The notes: generated by a model from the sequence alone, not told the origin. A DNA stretch of 64,000 nucleotides from Mycolicibacterium mengxianglii (GCF_015710575.1 NZ_CP065373.1:186001-250000); one strand, 5' to 3'; counted from the first letter of the stretch, positions 8,414 to 16,360 are shown. Made by a program: numbers and translations.

Positions 8414-8874
8414 GGCGTGCGCTCGCCGAGCAGGTGTGTCATCTTGGTGATTACCTCTAATCCCGCTGTCAGAGCAGCGATTTCCTCAGCGTCGAGGTTG
8501 TCGATCACTTCGTTCAGGGCGGCCCGTCGGACGGCGCGTGAGGCGTCGGCGAGGCGCTGGGCGGGCTCGGTGAGCCGCAGCCGGCCCACCCGTCGGTCAT
8601 CGGCGTCGACTTCGCGGACCAGTAGATCTCCGGCGGCCAACTTGGACACCAGCGTCGATGTGGAATTGGGTGCCAGCGCGAGCTCCGCGGCGGCCTTGCT
8701 GACCGAGATGCCGGGTTGTCGGCCCACCAAGCGCAGCAGTTCCGCTTGGGACTCGGTGAGGCCGGCATCGGTGCCGGGGCCGACGAAACTGCGTCCCGCC
8801 GAGCGCCGTACCTGCCGCCGGAACCGCCCGACGGTGCCCAGCAGCAGACTGATCAACTCGGTGTGAGACCCCAC
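8410..8874 (-). CDS. MarR-family regulator of the ABC exporter
   Basis: 154 residues from GTG 8872-8874. The winged helix is visible in LTESQAELLRLVGRQPGISVSKAAAELALAPNSTSTLVSKLAAGDLLVREVDADDRRVGRLRLTEPAQ: recognition helix NSTSTLVSKLA, wing DADDRRVGRL. MarR proteins bind DNA as dimers and release it on ligand binding, often in front of exporter genes. A perfect inverted repeat ends 8 bases before the start codon and is the likely operator, so the operon would be autorepressed. Longer in-frame starts would read through that operator and are rejected. Confidence 0.85.
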   Translation of the reverse strand: MGSHTELISLLLGTVGRFRRQVRRSAGRSFVGPGTDAGLTESQAELLRLVGRQPGISVSKAAAELALAPNSTSTLVSKLAAGDLLVREVDADDRRVGRLRLTEPAQRLADASRAVRRAALNEVIDNLDAEEIAALTAGLEVITKMTHLLGERTP

Positions 8875-8881
8875 GACACCA

Positions 8882-8906
8882 AGATACCTCTGTTGCAGAG
8901 GTATCT
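8882..8906. promoter_or_regulatory. Perfect 25-bp inverted repeat, likely MarR operator
   Basis: AGATACCTCTG (8882-8892), spacer TTG, CAGAGGTATCT (8896-8906): two 11-base arms with no mismatch. It sits between the phosphoesterase stop (8906-8908) and the MarR GTG start (8872-8874). On the minus strand TATCTT, 6 bases before the GTG, could serve as the -10 of a leaderless transcript, which the operator would cover. Size and symmetry fit a MarR dimer site. A transcription terminator is less likely because there is no T run. Confidence 0.7.
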
Positions 8907-9418
8907 CACCGTCGGGCCGGTAACCGGTGCAGGGTGACGTCACTCAGCGTGCCGTCGGCTGCGGTGGCGGTCATGTAGGTGCAGAACGGTTGGCGACGGC
9001 GATCGGTCGGCGATCCGGGATTCAGCAGCCGCAAGCACGTGGGCCCAGATGTCACCGTGGTGTCCCACGGGATGTGGCTGTGGCCGAAGACCAGCACGTC
9101 GGTGTCGGGATATTCGCGCGCCATGCGGGCGTCCCGGCCCACTGAGCCGCCGGTTTCGTGCACAACCGTGAACCGCACGCCTGCCAGGGAGGCATCGGCA
9201 CGTTCAGGCAGGCGGGCTCGCAGATCTGGGCCGTCGTTGTTGCCCCAGCAGGCCACCAGCCGGGCCGACCGCTCTTCGAGCGCGTCGAGCAGGGCGACGT
9301 TCACCCAGTCACCGGCATGGATCACCACGTCGGCCCGGTCTACCTCGTCCCAAACCTGGGCCGGCAGGTCTCGCGCGCGTTTGGGGACATGGGTATCGGC
9401 GATCAGCAACAGGCGCAT
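8906..9418 (-). CDS. YfcE/MJ0936-type metallophosphoesterase
   Basis: 170 residues. The metal-binding motifs of the calcineurin-like phosphoesterases are in order: DTH (LLIADTHVP, residues 6-11), GDW (IHAGDWVN), GNND (CWGNNDGP), H in VVHE and GHSH (VFGHSHIPW). The small size and LNPGSPTDRR ending fit the YfcE group of Mn-dependent phosphodiesterases. Its physiological substrate is unknown. It lies upstream of marR on the same strand, but the operator between them suggests separate transcription. Confidence 0.88.
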   Translation of the reverse strand: MRLLLIADTHVPKRARDLPAQVWDEVDRADVVIHAGDWVNVALLDALEERSARLVACWGNNDGPDLRARLPERADASLAGVRFTVVHETGGSVGRDARMAREYPDTDVLVFGHSHIPWDTTVTSGPTCLRLLNPGSPTDRRRQPFCTYMTATAADGTLSDVTLHRLPARR

Positions 9419-9433
9419 GCTGACGATGGTGCG

Positions 9434-9622
9434 CTATTCGGTTATGGCCCGGGCCTCGGCACCGGTCTCTCCGGCGTCCATCGCATCGTCGGAACCGGTA
9501 CGGCCCACATATGAGCCGCTCTCATCGTCGTCGCCGCCACCGGCGCGGGATGCCGCCACGTGGTCGTCGTCCTGGACGCCTTGCTCGCTGTCGTCCTTGG
9601 GGTCTTTCGAATTCGCTGCCAT
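9434..9622 (-). CDS. Small acidic hypothetical protein
   Basis: 62 residues from ATG 9620-9622 with GGGGTG six bases upstream. Sequence begins MAANSKDPKDDSEQGVQDDD and is almost entirely Asp, Glu, Gly, Ser and Ala, so it is predicted to be disordered and strongly acidic. The overlapping longer frame (to 10009) codes for arginine-rich nonsense and is not used. A 14-base palindrome (9628-9641) lies directly upstream. Short acidic proteins of this kind occur in many mycobacteria without a known function. Confidence 0.6.
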   Translation of the reverse strand: MAANSKDPKDDSEQGVQDDDHVAASRAGGGDDDESGSYVGRTGSDDAMDAGETGAEARAITE

Positions 9623-9666
9623 GTCACCCCGGGTACCCGGGTGCGGGTTCCTGAAAAGCGGGACCC

Positions 9667-10110
9667 TCAGCCGGTGGTCGCCAGGAACGCCGTCCAATCG
9701 CCGAACAGTCCGCGTTGGACGAGTTCGATCCGGATGCCCAGCGGGTTGTTGTGGTAGGCGAAGACTTCGGTGCCGGCCTCGAAGGCGAAGCCGGCCGCGT
9801 CGAGACGCGAAGACGTGGCCGCGACGTCGTCGACGAAATAGCCGAGGTGATGGGCGGCGGTACCGGGGGAGGGCATCCACAGCGTGCCCGGGATCTGCTG
9901 CACCAGTTCCAGGTGCGGTGCCTGCACCGAGTAGCTCATCCGGAATTCGACGTCGCGCACCTGGTCTCCGATCCGGACGGCGATGGTGTTGGTCATCGGC
10001 GTCGTCCACCGGTAACCGCCGACGGCGGTCAGATCGCGCAGCGCAGTATCCAGGTCGGCGACCACGATGCCGGTGTGGAACAGGTCGGCCGGTTCGAGCA
10101 CGGACGGCAT
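9667..10110 (-). CDS. VOC-family (glyoxalase/dioxygenase superfamily) protein
   Basis: 147 residues from ATG 10108-10110 behind a strong GGAGGCG site. The fold is recognised from FHTGIVVADLDTALRDLTAVGGYRW, the central LELVQQIPGTLW with AAHHLGYFVDDV, and the terminal pattern GFAFEAGTEVFAYHNNPLGIRIELV. Candidate metal ligands are His in FHTGIVV, His in HHLGYF and Glu in IRIELVQ, as in glyoxalase I and extradiol dioxygenases. The substrate is unknown. Divergent from the CoA-transferase operon. Confidence 0.8.
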   Translation of the reverse strand: MPSVLEPADLFHTGIVVADLDTALRDLTAVGGYRWTTPMTNTIAVRIGDQVRDVEFRMSYSVQAPHLELVQQIPGTLWMPSPGTAAHHLGYFVDDVAATSSRLDAAGFAFEAGTEVFAYHNNPLGIRIELVQRGLFGDWTAFLATTG

Positions 10111-10125
10111 CGACGCCTCCTTGTG

Positions 10126-10153
10126 GGTTACAGAACGCGGACCCACTGTAACC
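10126..10153. promoter_or_regulatory. Inverted repeat in the VOC/CoA-transferase divergent region
   Basis: GGTTACAG (10126-10133) and CTGTAACC (10146-10153) form perfect 8-base arms around a 12-base spacer. The repeat begins 15 bases upstream of the VOC start codon and about 110 bases upstream of the CoA-transferase. It could be the operator of a regulator encoded elsewhere, or a hairpin in the VOC leader. No regulator gene is adjacent. Confidence 0.35.
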
Positions 10154-10264
10154 GTGCTGCTGTCGCGTCGGCCGCGTCCAGGCAGAACCGCACCGGCGTC
10201 ACCGGCGCCGACCACGGGCTGGTTGACTACCCGCAGACAATGTCGGGACAGGAGCTGAGTACGC

Positions 10265-11479
10265 ATGACCCCAAGCACAGATGCGACCAAGCCGCTGGCC
10301 GGCGTGCGGGTGGTCGAGATCTCCAGCTTCGTTGCGGTTCCGCTCGCCGGGATGACGTTGGCGCAGCTCGGCTGTGAGGTGATCCGCGTGGACCCGGTGG
10401 GCGGCGCGGCCGATTACAAGCGTTGGCCGCTGGCCGACAGTGGCGACAGCATCTACTGGGCCGGGCTGAACAAGGGCAAGCGCTCGGTGGCCGTGGACTT
10501 CCGCTCCGCGGACGGTCAGGACCTGGTGCAGCGGCTGATCACCGACAGTGGACCGGCCGGTGGCATCCTCATCACCAATGTCGTTGGCCGTCAATGGCAC
10601 TCGTATGAGCAGTTGTCGGCACGCCGCCCCGACCTGATTCACCTCGAGGTGTCCGGACGGGCAGACGGCGGCACCGGGGTCGACTACACCGTCAACGCCG
10701 GGATCGGCTTCCCGATGGTGACCGGCCCGGCCACCGAGGAAGGGCCGATCAACCACGTGCTGCCGGCCTGGGACGTCGCCTGTGGGCTTTATGCGGCGCT
10801 GGGCATCACCGCGGCGCTGCGCCACCGCGACGCCACCGGGGAAGGCAGCCGTATCCGGGTTCCGCTCGAAGACGTGGCGCTGGCCACCGCGGGCAACCTC
10901 GGTTTCCTGACCGAACCGATGATCACCGGCACCCAACGCCAGCGGCTCGGCAACGCCATCTACGGGCAGTACGGCGCCAACTTCACCAGTTCCGACGGCG
11001 CGTCGTTCATGCTGGTGGCACTGACCGCCCGGCACATCCGCGACCTCGCCGAGTTGACCGGCACCACCAAAGCCGTTGCCGCGCTGGCAGATGCGTTGGA
11101 CGCCGACTTCGCCGACGAGGGTGACAGATACCGGCACCGCGACGCGCTCACCGGGCTGTTCGCCGTCTGGTTCCGCGAGCACAGCACCGAGGAGATCGAG
11201 TCGGCACTGGCTGCCACCTCCATCCTGTGGGAACGCTACCGAACCTTCGCCGAGGCGGCCGTCGACGACCGGGTGACTGCCAACCCCTTGTTCAGCGCGC
11301 TCGAGCAACCCCGCATCGGCCGCTACCTGGCTCCCGGAATCCCATTGATGGTCAACGGAATTCACACTCCCGCGGTGCCCGCGCCCGCACTGGGAGATGA
11401 CACCGCCGACGTGCTCACCGAGCTGGGCCTGACCCCGGGCCAGCTGCACGAGCTCACCGACTCGGGCACCGTCGGATGA
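10265..11479 (+). CDS. Family III CoA-transferase (CaiB/BaiF)
   Basis: 404 residues from ATG 10265. The N-terminus LAGVRVVEISSFVAVPLAGMTLAQLGCEVIRVDP is the classic family III opening, and Asp170 in HVLPAWDVACGLYAALG aligns with the catalytic aspartate of CaiB/Frc. This Asp carries an acyl anhydride during CoA transfer between acyl-CoA and a free acid. The INHVLPAWDVACGLYA segment also resembles mesaconyl-/2-methylfumaryl-CoA isomerases, which perform intramolecular CoA transfer. First gene of an operon with a TesB thioesterase (4-base overlap) and HtdZ, suggesting an acyl-CoA pathway. Exact substrates cannot be told. Confidence 0.85.
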   Translation: MTPSTDATKPLAGVRVVEISSFVAVPLAGMTLAQLGCEVIRVDPVGGAADYKRWPLADSGDSIYWAGLNKGKRSVAVDFRSADGQDLVQRLITDSGPAGGILITNVVGRQWHSYEQLSARRPDLIHLEVSGRADGGTGVDYTVNAGIGFPMVTGPATEEGPINHVLPAWDVACGLYAALGITAALRHRDATGEGSRIRVPLEDVALATAGNLGFLTEPMITGTQRQRLGNAIYGQYGANFTSSDGASFMLVALTARHIRDLAELTGTTKAVAALADALDADFADEGDRYRHRDALTGLFAVWFREHSTEEIESALAATSILWERYRTFAEAAVDDRVTANPLFSALEQPRIGRYLAPGIPLMVNGIHTPAVPAPALGDDTADVLTELGLTPGQLHELTDSGTVG

Positions 11480-12273
11480 GCGCACTGCTGGAACTGCTGG
11501 AGCTGCGCGGCGGGGGCGACACCTGGCAGGCTCCCGGACACGGACCAGAAGGCAAGCGCGCGTTCGGCGGCCAGTTCCTGGCGCAGTCGATGGCCGCCGC
11601 CGGCCGCACGGTTGTCGCTGAGGCCCTGCCCACCAGCCTGCATCTGCAGTTCCTACGCGGCGGTGACTCCGGCGCACCGGTCGACTACCAGATCGAGCGG
11701 CTCTACGACGGTCGCACCGCGATGACACGTCGTGTGCTCGCCCGCCAAGGTGACCGGATCATCACCTCGGCGACAGCGTCGTTCGCGGTGCCGCTGCCCG
11801 GTCCCGAGCACGGACAGTACGACGCACTGCCTGAGGACCCCGATGCGCTGCCCGCCACCGGCCCGGCCGGACCCGCACCCGGGCTGCCGCTGGACGAACT
11901 CGACATCCGGATCGCCGACCACGGGACCGGCGCCGGCTTCGTTCGCCGGTTGTATTGGCGGGCAACCGTTTCGGTGCCGGAGGATCCGCTGCTGCACACC
12001 TGCCTGGCGTTGTTCGTCACCGATGTGTACATGATCGATCCCGCCCTGCGGGTGCACGGCCATGCGATGAGCGACCGCAGCCATCGCAGCGGCACCACCG
12101 ACGCCTCGGTGTGGTTTCACCGGCCCGTGCACGCCGACCGCTGGAATCTGCTGGAATCCCGATCGCCGGCCGCCGCGCGCGGTCGCGGGGTGGTGACGGC
12201 ACAACTGGCCGGCGCCGACGGCGAGATCTACGCGACCGCGGTGCAGGAGGGGCTGATCGCGGCCAGGCAGTAG
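11476..12273 (+). CDS. TesB-like acyl-CoA thioesterase II
   Basis: 265 residues, double hot-dog protein. The first hot-dog carries GGQFLAQSMAAAGRTV and LHLQFLRGGDSGAPVDYQIERLYDGRT; the second carries the family motif TTDASVWFHRPVHADRWNLLE with the catalytic Asp, and RGRGVVTAQLAGADGEIYATAVQEGLI. It hydrolyses acyl-CoA to free acid and CoA in the cytosol. The ATG overlaps the CoA-transferase TGA (ATGA), so the two are translationally coupled. Confidence 0.88.
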   Translation: MSALLELLELRGGGDTWQAPGHGPEGKRAFGGQFLAQSMAAAGRTVVAEALPTSLHLQFLRGGDSGAPVDYQIERLYDGRTAMTRRVLARQGDRIITSATASFAVPLPGPEHGQYDALPEDPDALPATGPAGPAPGLPLDELDIRIADHGTGAGFVRRLYWRATVSVPEDPLLHTCLALFVTDVYMIDPALRVHGHAMSDRSHRSGTTDASVWFHRPVHADRWNLLESRSPAAARGRGVVTAQLAGADGEIYATAVQEGLIAARQ

Positions 12274-12316
12274 TGCTGAGCAAGATGGGGTGCAGGTCAA
12301 CGAGAGGATGAAATCC

Positions 12317-12772
12317 ATGCGGACGTTCGAATCGGTCGATGAGCTGGTTGCGGCCAAAGGTGAAGAGCTCGGCTCCAGCGAGTGGGTCACCATCAGCCAG
12401 GACGAGGTGAACATGTTCGCCGACGCCACCGGCGACCATCAGTGGATTCACGTCGACCCGGAGAAGGCGGCCAGCGGACCCTTCGGCACGACGATCGCCC
12501 ATGGGTTCATGACGCTGTCGCTGCTGCCCCGGCTGATGCACCAGATCTACACCGTCAAGGGCATCAAGCTGGCCATCAATTACGGCCTGAACAAGGTGCG
12601 CTTCCCGGCGCCGGTGCCGGTGGGTTCCAAGGTCCGGGGCACCAGCACGCTGACTGACACCCAGGACATCGGGCAGGGCACCGTGCAGGTGACGGTCACC
12701 ACGACGATCGAGATCGAGGGTGCGGCCAAGCCGGCCTGCGTCGCCGAGAGCATCCTGCGCTATATCAGCTGA
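12317..12772 (+). CDS. htdZ: MaoC-type 3-hydroxyacyl-thioester dehydratase HtdZ (Rv0130-like)
   Basis: 151 residues from ATG 12317 with GAGAGG nine bases upstream; an ATG at 12308 is too close to that site. The protein begins MRTFESVDELVAAKGEELG and follows M. tuberculosis Rv0130 nearly residue for residue from memory. The hydratase-2 motif is FADATGDHQWIHVDP, with catalytic Asp40 and His45. It hydrates or dehydrates trans-2-enoyl thioesters. In M. tuberculosis fadE1 is the next gene; here they are separated by a DUF1348 gene, a TauE/SafE gene and a TetR gene. Confidence 0.92.
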   Translation: MRTFESVDELVAAKGEELGSSEWVTISQDEVNMFADATGDHQWIHVDPEKAASGPFGTTIAHGFMTLSLLPRLMHQIYTVKGIKLAINYGLNKVRFPAPVPVGSKVRGTSTLTDTQDIGQGTVQVTVTTTIEIEGAAKPACVAESILRYIS

Positions 12773-12799
12773 CCCCGGCCGTCACACCCCCCCCGGCGC

Positions 12800-12827
12800 C
12801 ATTTCCCATTCCCCATTTCCCATTTCC
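12800..12827. repeat. Four tandem CATTTCC heptamers
   Basis: Four 7-base units run head to tail: CATTTCC, CATTCCC, CATTTCC, CATTTCC. They abut and slightly overlap the 63-bp dispersed element copy at 12826-12888; read in the element's own orientation they form a GGAAATG tail. The other two copies have only short purine-rich tails (GGGAAAAGGGAAGG at 13492-13505 and GGGAAGAGGGGG further on), so this tract may be a variable-number repeat. Confidence 0.75.
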
Positions 12828-12888
12828 CGCGAGCGTGCGCGTCCCCGCCCAACACGCCGGGCGCATTTCGTGTTCTGCGCACGCTCGC
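12826..12888 (-). repeat. Dispersed 63-bp palindromic element, copy A
   Basis: On the minus strand it reads GCGAGCGTGCGCAGA..., passes a central CCGGCGTGTTG, and ends GGGGACGCGCACGCTCGCGGG. The ends GCGAGCGTGCGC and GCGCACGCTCGC are reverse complements, so the element can fold into a long hairpin. The same length and the same blocks recur at 13433-13495 and 50518-50580. It fills most of the htdZ-DUF1348 gap. Confidence 0.85.
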
Positions 12889-12906
12889 GCAAGTGGCAAT
12901 CGGCCC

Positions 12907-13398
12907 TCACAACGTCAGTTCGCTCAGCCCGGGGTGCTCGGCTGGCCGGGGGCCGCTGTCATCCCAGTGGAACAACCGCTCGGCCGCGGTGATCGCCACA
13001 TCATTGATGCTCGCGTGCCGGGTGTTCATCAAACCGTCGGCGTCGAACGCCCAGTTCTCGTTGCCGTACGCGCGGAACCACTGGCCGGTGCCGTCGTGGT
13101 ACTCGTAGGCGAACCTCACGGCGATGTGGTTCTCACTGTGGGCCCACAGCTCCTTGATCAGCCGGTAGTCCAGTTCCCGGGCCCACTTGTCGGTGAGGAA
13201 CTCGATGATTGCCGGCCGTCCCTGGACGAAGGTCGAGCGGTTCCGCCACCAGCTGTCGGGGGTGTAGGCCAGCGCGACCTTGCCGGGATTGCGAGTGTTC
13301 CAGGCGTTCTCGGCGGCGCGGACCTTCTCGATCGCGGTCTCGCGGGTGAACGGCGGCAGCGGTGCCCGGGGCGTGCGGATCTCGGTGGGGTCATCCAT
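12907..13398 (-). CDS. DUF1348 (SnoaL/NTF2-like) protein
   Basis: 163 residues. The DUF1348 pattern is clear: [39 protein letters not shown], then [21 protein letters not shown] and [11 protein letters not shown]...[20 protein letters not shown]. The fold is a cone-shaped NTF2 barrel; the biochemical role is unknown. The gene alone is enclosed by two inverted copies of the 63-bp repeat, 18 bases from its stop and 34 bases from its start. Confidence 0.85.
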   Translation of the reverse strand: MDDPTEIRTPRAPLPPFTRETAIEKVRAAENAWNTRNPGKVALAYTPDSWWRNRSTFVQGRPAIIEFLTDKWARELDYRLIKELWAHSENHIAVRFAYEYHDGTGQWFRAYGNENWAFDADGLMNTRHASINDVAITAAERLFHWDDSGPRPAEHPGLSELTL

Positions 13399-13432
13399 GG
13401 GCTCTACTGTCCTCGCGGCTCGTGGGGTTGTC

Positions 13433-13495
13433 GCGAGGGGGCGCAGACTACGAGATTTCCTCGGCGTGTCAGCCGGGGACGCGCACGCTCGCGGG
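13433..13495 (+). repeat. Dispersed 63-bp palindromic element, copy B
   Basis: Begins GCGAGGGGGCGCAGACTACG, has CGGCGTGTCAGCC in the centre, and ends GGGGACGCGCACGCTCGCGGG. Orientation is opposite to copy A, so A and B form an inverted pair around the DUF1348 gene. The left arm has drifted (GAGGGG in place of GAGCGT), which weakens the terminal hairpin. It lies 12 bases from the TauE/SafE stop codon and might also work as a transcription end. Confidence 0.85.
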
Positions 13496-13506
13496 AAAAG
13501 GGAAGG

Positions 13507-14268
13507 TCAGTAGGCGTCGAAGGCGAGTTTGATCGCCAGTGCCAAGCCGGCCACGCCGATCACCCAGCGGATCGGGGCGGCGGGGGCGTGGCGGACCACC
13601 ACCGGACCCAGCCGTGAACCCAGCACACAGCCGATGGCCAGCGGGATCACCGAGGGCCAGTGCACCGGCGCCATCACGATGAAGATGATCGCGGCCACGC
13701 CGTTGGAGGCGCCGAGCATCACGTTCTTGGCCGCGTTGGCGTTGGCCAGCGACGCAGTCCCGGCCCGCAGCAGCAACGCCAACAGCAGCACGCCCGCCGC
13801 CGCCCCGAAATAGCCGCCGTAGATCGCGATCAGCAGGACCGCGCCGCCCAGGAGCAGCAGTACGCCGCGACTGCGGGGCGGCGCCTCTCCCGGCAGGGTC
13901 GGCCGCGCCGGTCGCGGCCATACGATGGCGACCGCCGAGAACCCGATCAGCAGCGGTACCAGCTTTTCGAATCCTTCTGCCGGCGTCGACAACAGCAGCA
14001 CCCCGCCGATCGCCCCGCCGAGTGCGGCCACCGGGACGGTGCGCAGCAGGAAGGGTCCTTGGCCGCGCAGTTCGGGGCGCGACCCGATGATCGATCCGAC
14101 GGCGTTGCCCACCAGCGCGACGGTGTTGGTGACGTTGGCCGCCACCGGCGGCAACCCCACGGCCAGCAGCGCCGGGTACGTCGCCACCGACGCCAGACCG
14201 GCGACGCTGCCGGTGAGTCCGCCGGCTACTCCGGCCGCGAACAGCAGTGCGATCTCGGCCCAGTTCAC
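13507..14268 (-). CDS. TauE/SafE-family membrane exporter
   Basis: 253 residues from GTG 14266-14268 (MNWAEIALLFAAGVAGGLTGSVAGLASVATYPALLAVGLPP), the usual opening of this family; a GTG at 14319 would add 17 atypical residues. About eight hydrophobic helices are visible, and the NxTNTVALVGNAVG and NANAAKNVMLGASNG motifs mark the two repeated halves. Family members export sulfite, sulfoacetate or similar organic anions across the membrane. It lies downstream of TetR and FadE1 on the same strand and could be the last gene of that unit. Confidence 0.78.
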   Translation of the reverse strand: MNWAEIALLFAAGVAGGLTGSVAGLASVATYPALLAVGLPPVAANVTNTVALVGNAVGSIIGSRPELRGQGPFLLRTVPVAALGGAIGGVLLLSTPAEGFEKLVPLLIGFSAVAIVWPRPARPTLPGEAPPRSRGVLLLLGGAVLLIAIYGGYFGAAAGVLLLALLLRAGTASLANANAAKNVMLGASNGVAAIIFIVMAPVHWPSVIPLAIGCVLGSRLGPVVVRHAPAAPIRWVIGVAGLALAIKLAFDAY

Positions 14269-14325
14269 GACAGCACAGGGCCATGCATAGGAAATGTATG
14301 TATAGACAAAGTCTGGCACACGTGG

Positions 14326-14985
14326 CTAGGTCGTAGAGTTGCGCCCCCGGCGACGGTCCCGTTCGGAGGACAGCCGCCGCGTCTCGTCGGATACCGGCGC
14401 TGACAGGATCGCGGCCACGACGTCGATGAGGTGACTCAGAAACAGTCGGTTGTCGGTGTGCGGGCCGGATTCGGCGCGCCGGGCCAGCGTCACCGCCGTG
14501 TAGACCAGCGCGTCGAAACGGGGGTGTAGTTTCGCGCTCTCGGGGTCCAGCAGCGGTGCCACCACCGCGCGCCACCGGCGCAGGCTGCCGAACCGGCCGT
14601 CGGCCGCAGCGAGCATCGGACTGGGGCGGTTGAGTAGCTCGGCGTAGACCCGCAGGAACTGCGGCCCGCCACTGGAATCGTCGAGCTTGGCCCCGAGCGG
14701 GCGCACCAGCGCGGCGGCCATCACCCGAAGCGACGGCTCACCTGCGCCGGCATCATGCACCGCGTCGAGCAGTGCGTGCCTGCGTTCGTCGACGGCCGGC
14801 AGATGCTTGTCCAGAATGGCGCGCAGCACCCCGTCGCGGTCGGAGAAGTGGTACTGCACGGCGATGACGTTCTTGGCACCGGCACTGCGGGCGATCTCGC
14901 GCAGGCTCACGCCTTCGACGCCCCGGTCGGCGAACAACTGCTCGGCGGCGGCGAGCAGGTTCGCGCGGGTATCGGTGGTGGGCAC
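14326..14985 (-). CDS. TetR-family regulator downstream of fadE1
   Basis: 219 residues from GTG 14983-14985, 5 bases after the FadE1 stop. The helix-turn-helix is LLAAAEQLFADRGVEGVSLREIARSAGAKNVIAVQYHFSDRDGVLRAIL, with the C-terminal ligand domain having a TetR_C-like LFLSHLIDVVAAIL ending. Cotranscription with fadE1 suggests autoregulation of the whole unit through the palindrome at 16341-16360. Confidence 0.87.
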   Translation of the reverse strand: MPTTDTRANLLAAAEQLFADRGVEGVSLREIARSAGAKNVIAVQYHFSDRDGVLRAILDKHLPAVDERRHALLDAVHDAGAGEPSLRVMAAALVRPLGAKLDDSSGGPQFLRVYAELLNRPSPMLAAADGRFGSLRRWRAVVAPLLDPESAKLHPRFDALVYTAVTLARRAESGPHTDNRLFLSHLIDVVAAILSAPVSDETRRLSSERDRRRGRNSTT

Positions 14986-14990
14986 CAGGT

Positions 14991-16286
14991 CTACAGTTCG
15001 GCGACGTCGCGTTCCAGCCGCTCGGCCAGCCGGGCCTGGGCCTCGGCGCGCCGGGTGGGGATATGCGCCGACGGGAACATCGTGTGGACGGGCTGGTACT
15101 CCTTGAGGGTGCGGCGGGCCAGGGTGAGCTTGTGGACTTCGGTTGGGCCGTCGGCGATTCCGAGCGATTGCGCCGCCACCATCATCTTGACGAACGGCAT
15201 CTCGTTGGAGACCCCCAGCGCGCCGTGCAGATGCATCGCCCGCTGCACCACGTCGTGCAGGACCGCGGGCATGGCCACCTTCACCGCGGCGATGTCACGG
15301 CGCACCAACTGGTAGTCGTGGTGCTTGTCGATGAGCCACGCGGTGCGCAGCACCAGCAGCCGGAACTGTTCGATCTGGATCCAGCTGTCGGCGATCTTCT
15401 CCTGCGTCATCTGGAAGTCGCCGAGCGGGCCCTGTCTGGTCTGGCGGGACACCGCACGCTCACACATCATGTCGAAAGCCTTGCGCGCCAATGCGATCGT
15501 GCGCATGGCATGGTGGATGCGGCCGCCCCCGAGCCGGGTCTGGGCGATCGCGAACGCCTGCCCCTCGCCGCCGAGCACATGATCCTGCGGCACCCGCACG
15601 TCGGTGTAACGCACGTAGCCGTGGGTGCCGTGTTCGCTGGATTCGCCCCCGACGCCCACATTGCGGACGATCTCGATGCCGGGGGTCTCGGCGGGAACGA
15701 TGAACAGCGACATCTTGTCCCGGGTGCGTGCCTCCGGGTTCGTCACCGCCATCACGATGAAGAACGCCGCGTGGCGGGCATTGGAGGAAAACCACTTCTC
15801 GCCGTTGATCACCCAGGAGTCACCGTCGCGCTCGGCGCGGGTGGTGAACAGGCCGGGGTCGGATCCACCTTGCGGTTCGGTCATCGAATAGCAGGAACTG
15901 AGCTCACCATCGAGCAGCGGCTGCAGGTAACGCTTCTTCTGTTCGTCGGTGCCGAACAGTGCGAGGATCTCGGCATTGCCCGAATCCGGTGCCTGGCAGC
16001 CGAATACCGACGGCGCCCACCGGGATCGCCCGAGGATCTCGTTGAGGAGCGCGAGTTTGACCTGTCCGTAGCCCTGGCCGCCGAGGTCCGGGGTCAGGTG
16101 CGCCGCCCACAACCCCTGCTCCTTGGCCTGCTGCTGCAGCGGCCGCAGTACGCCCATCACCTCGGGGTTGTGTTTGTCGTAGGGATCCAGCGGCAGCAGG
16201 TCGAGGGGTTCGACCTCCGCCCGCATGAATTCGTCAACCCAATCCAGCTTGGTCTGATACTCGGCGTCGGTCTCGAAATCCCACAT
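14991..16286 (-). CDS. fadE1: Acyl-CoA dehydrogenase FadE1-like
   Basis: 431 residues from ATG 16284-16286 (MWDFETD). FAD-binding and core motifs: YSMTEPQGGSDP, WVINGEKWFSSNARHAAFFIVMAVT, RQGPLGDFQMTQEKIADSWI and MHLHGALGVSNEMPFVKMM. In place of the usual YEGT near the C-terminus it has IADGPTEVHK, which is the ACAD10/11-type pattern. It oxidises acyl-CoA to 2-enoyl-CoA, passing electrons to ETF. The sequence and the neighbouring htdZ match M. tuberculosis Rv0131c. TetR follows 5 bases after its stop. Confidence 0.85.
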   Translation of the reverse strand: MWDFETDAEYQTKLDWVDEFMRAEVEPLDLLPLDPYDKHNPEVMGVLRPLQQQAKEQGLWAAHLTPDLGGQGYGQVKLALLNEILGRSRWAPSVFGCQAPDSGNAEILALFGTDEQKKRYLQPLLDGELSSCYSMTEPQGGSDPGLFTTRAERDGDSWVINGEKWFSSNARHAAFFIVMAVTNPEARTRDKMSLFIVPAETPGIEIVRNVGVGGESSEHGTHGYVRYTDVRVPQDHVLGGEGQAFAIAQTRLGGGRIHHAMRTIALARKAFDMMCERAVSRQTRQGPLGDFQMTQEKIADSWIQIEQFRLLVLRTAWLIDKHHDYQLVRRDIAAVKVAMPAVLHDVVQRAMHLHGALGVSNEMPFVKMMVAAQSLGIADGPTEVHKLTLARRTLKEYQPVHTMFPSAHIPTRRAEAQARLAERLERDVAEL

Positions 16287-16340
16287 CACGGTGCCGTTCT
16301 CTGTTGTCGTCCTCGACGGTCAAAGCAACCCCATCATCTT

Positions 16341-16360
16341 GTGATGCAGTTGCATTACAT
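16341..16360. promoter_or_regulatory. Palindrome upstream of fadE1, candidate TetR operator
   Basis: TGTGATGCA (16341-16349), GT, TGCATTACA (16352-16360): 9-base arms with one mismatch. It is 55-74 bases upstream of the fadE1 start, in the only intergenic region before the fadE1-TetR unit. Size and symmetry are those of TetR operators. Confidence 0.5.
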
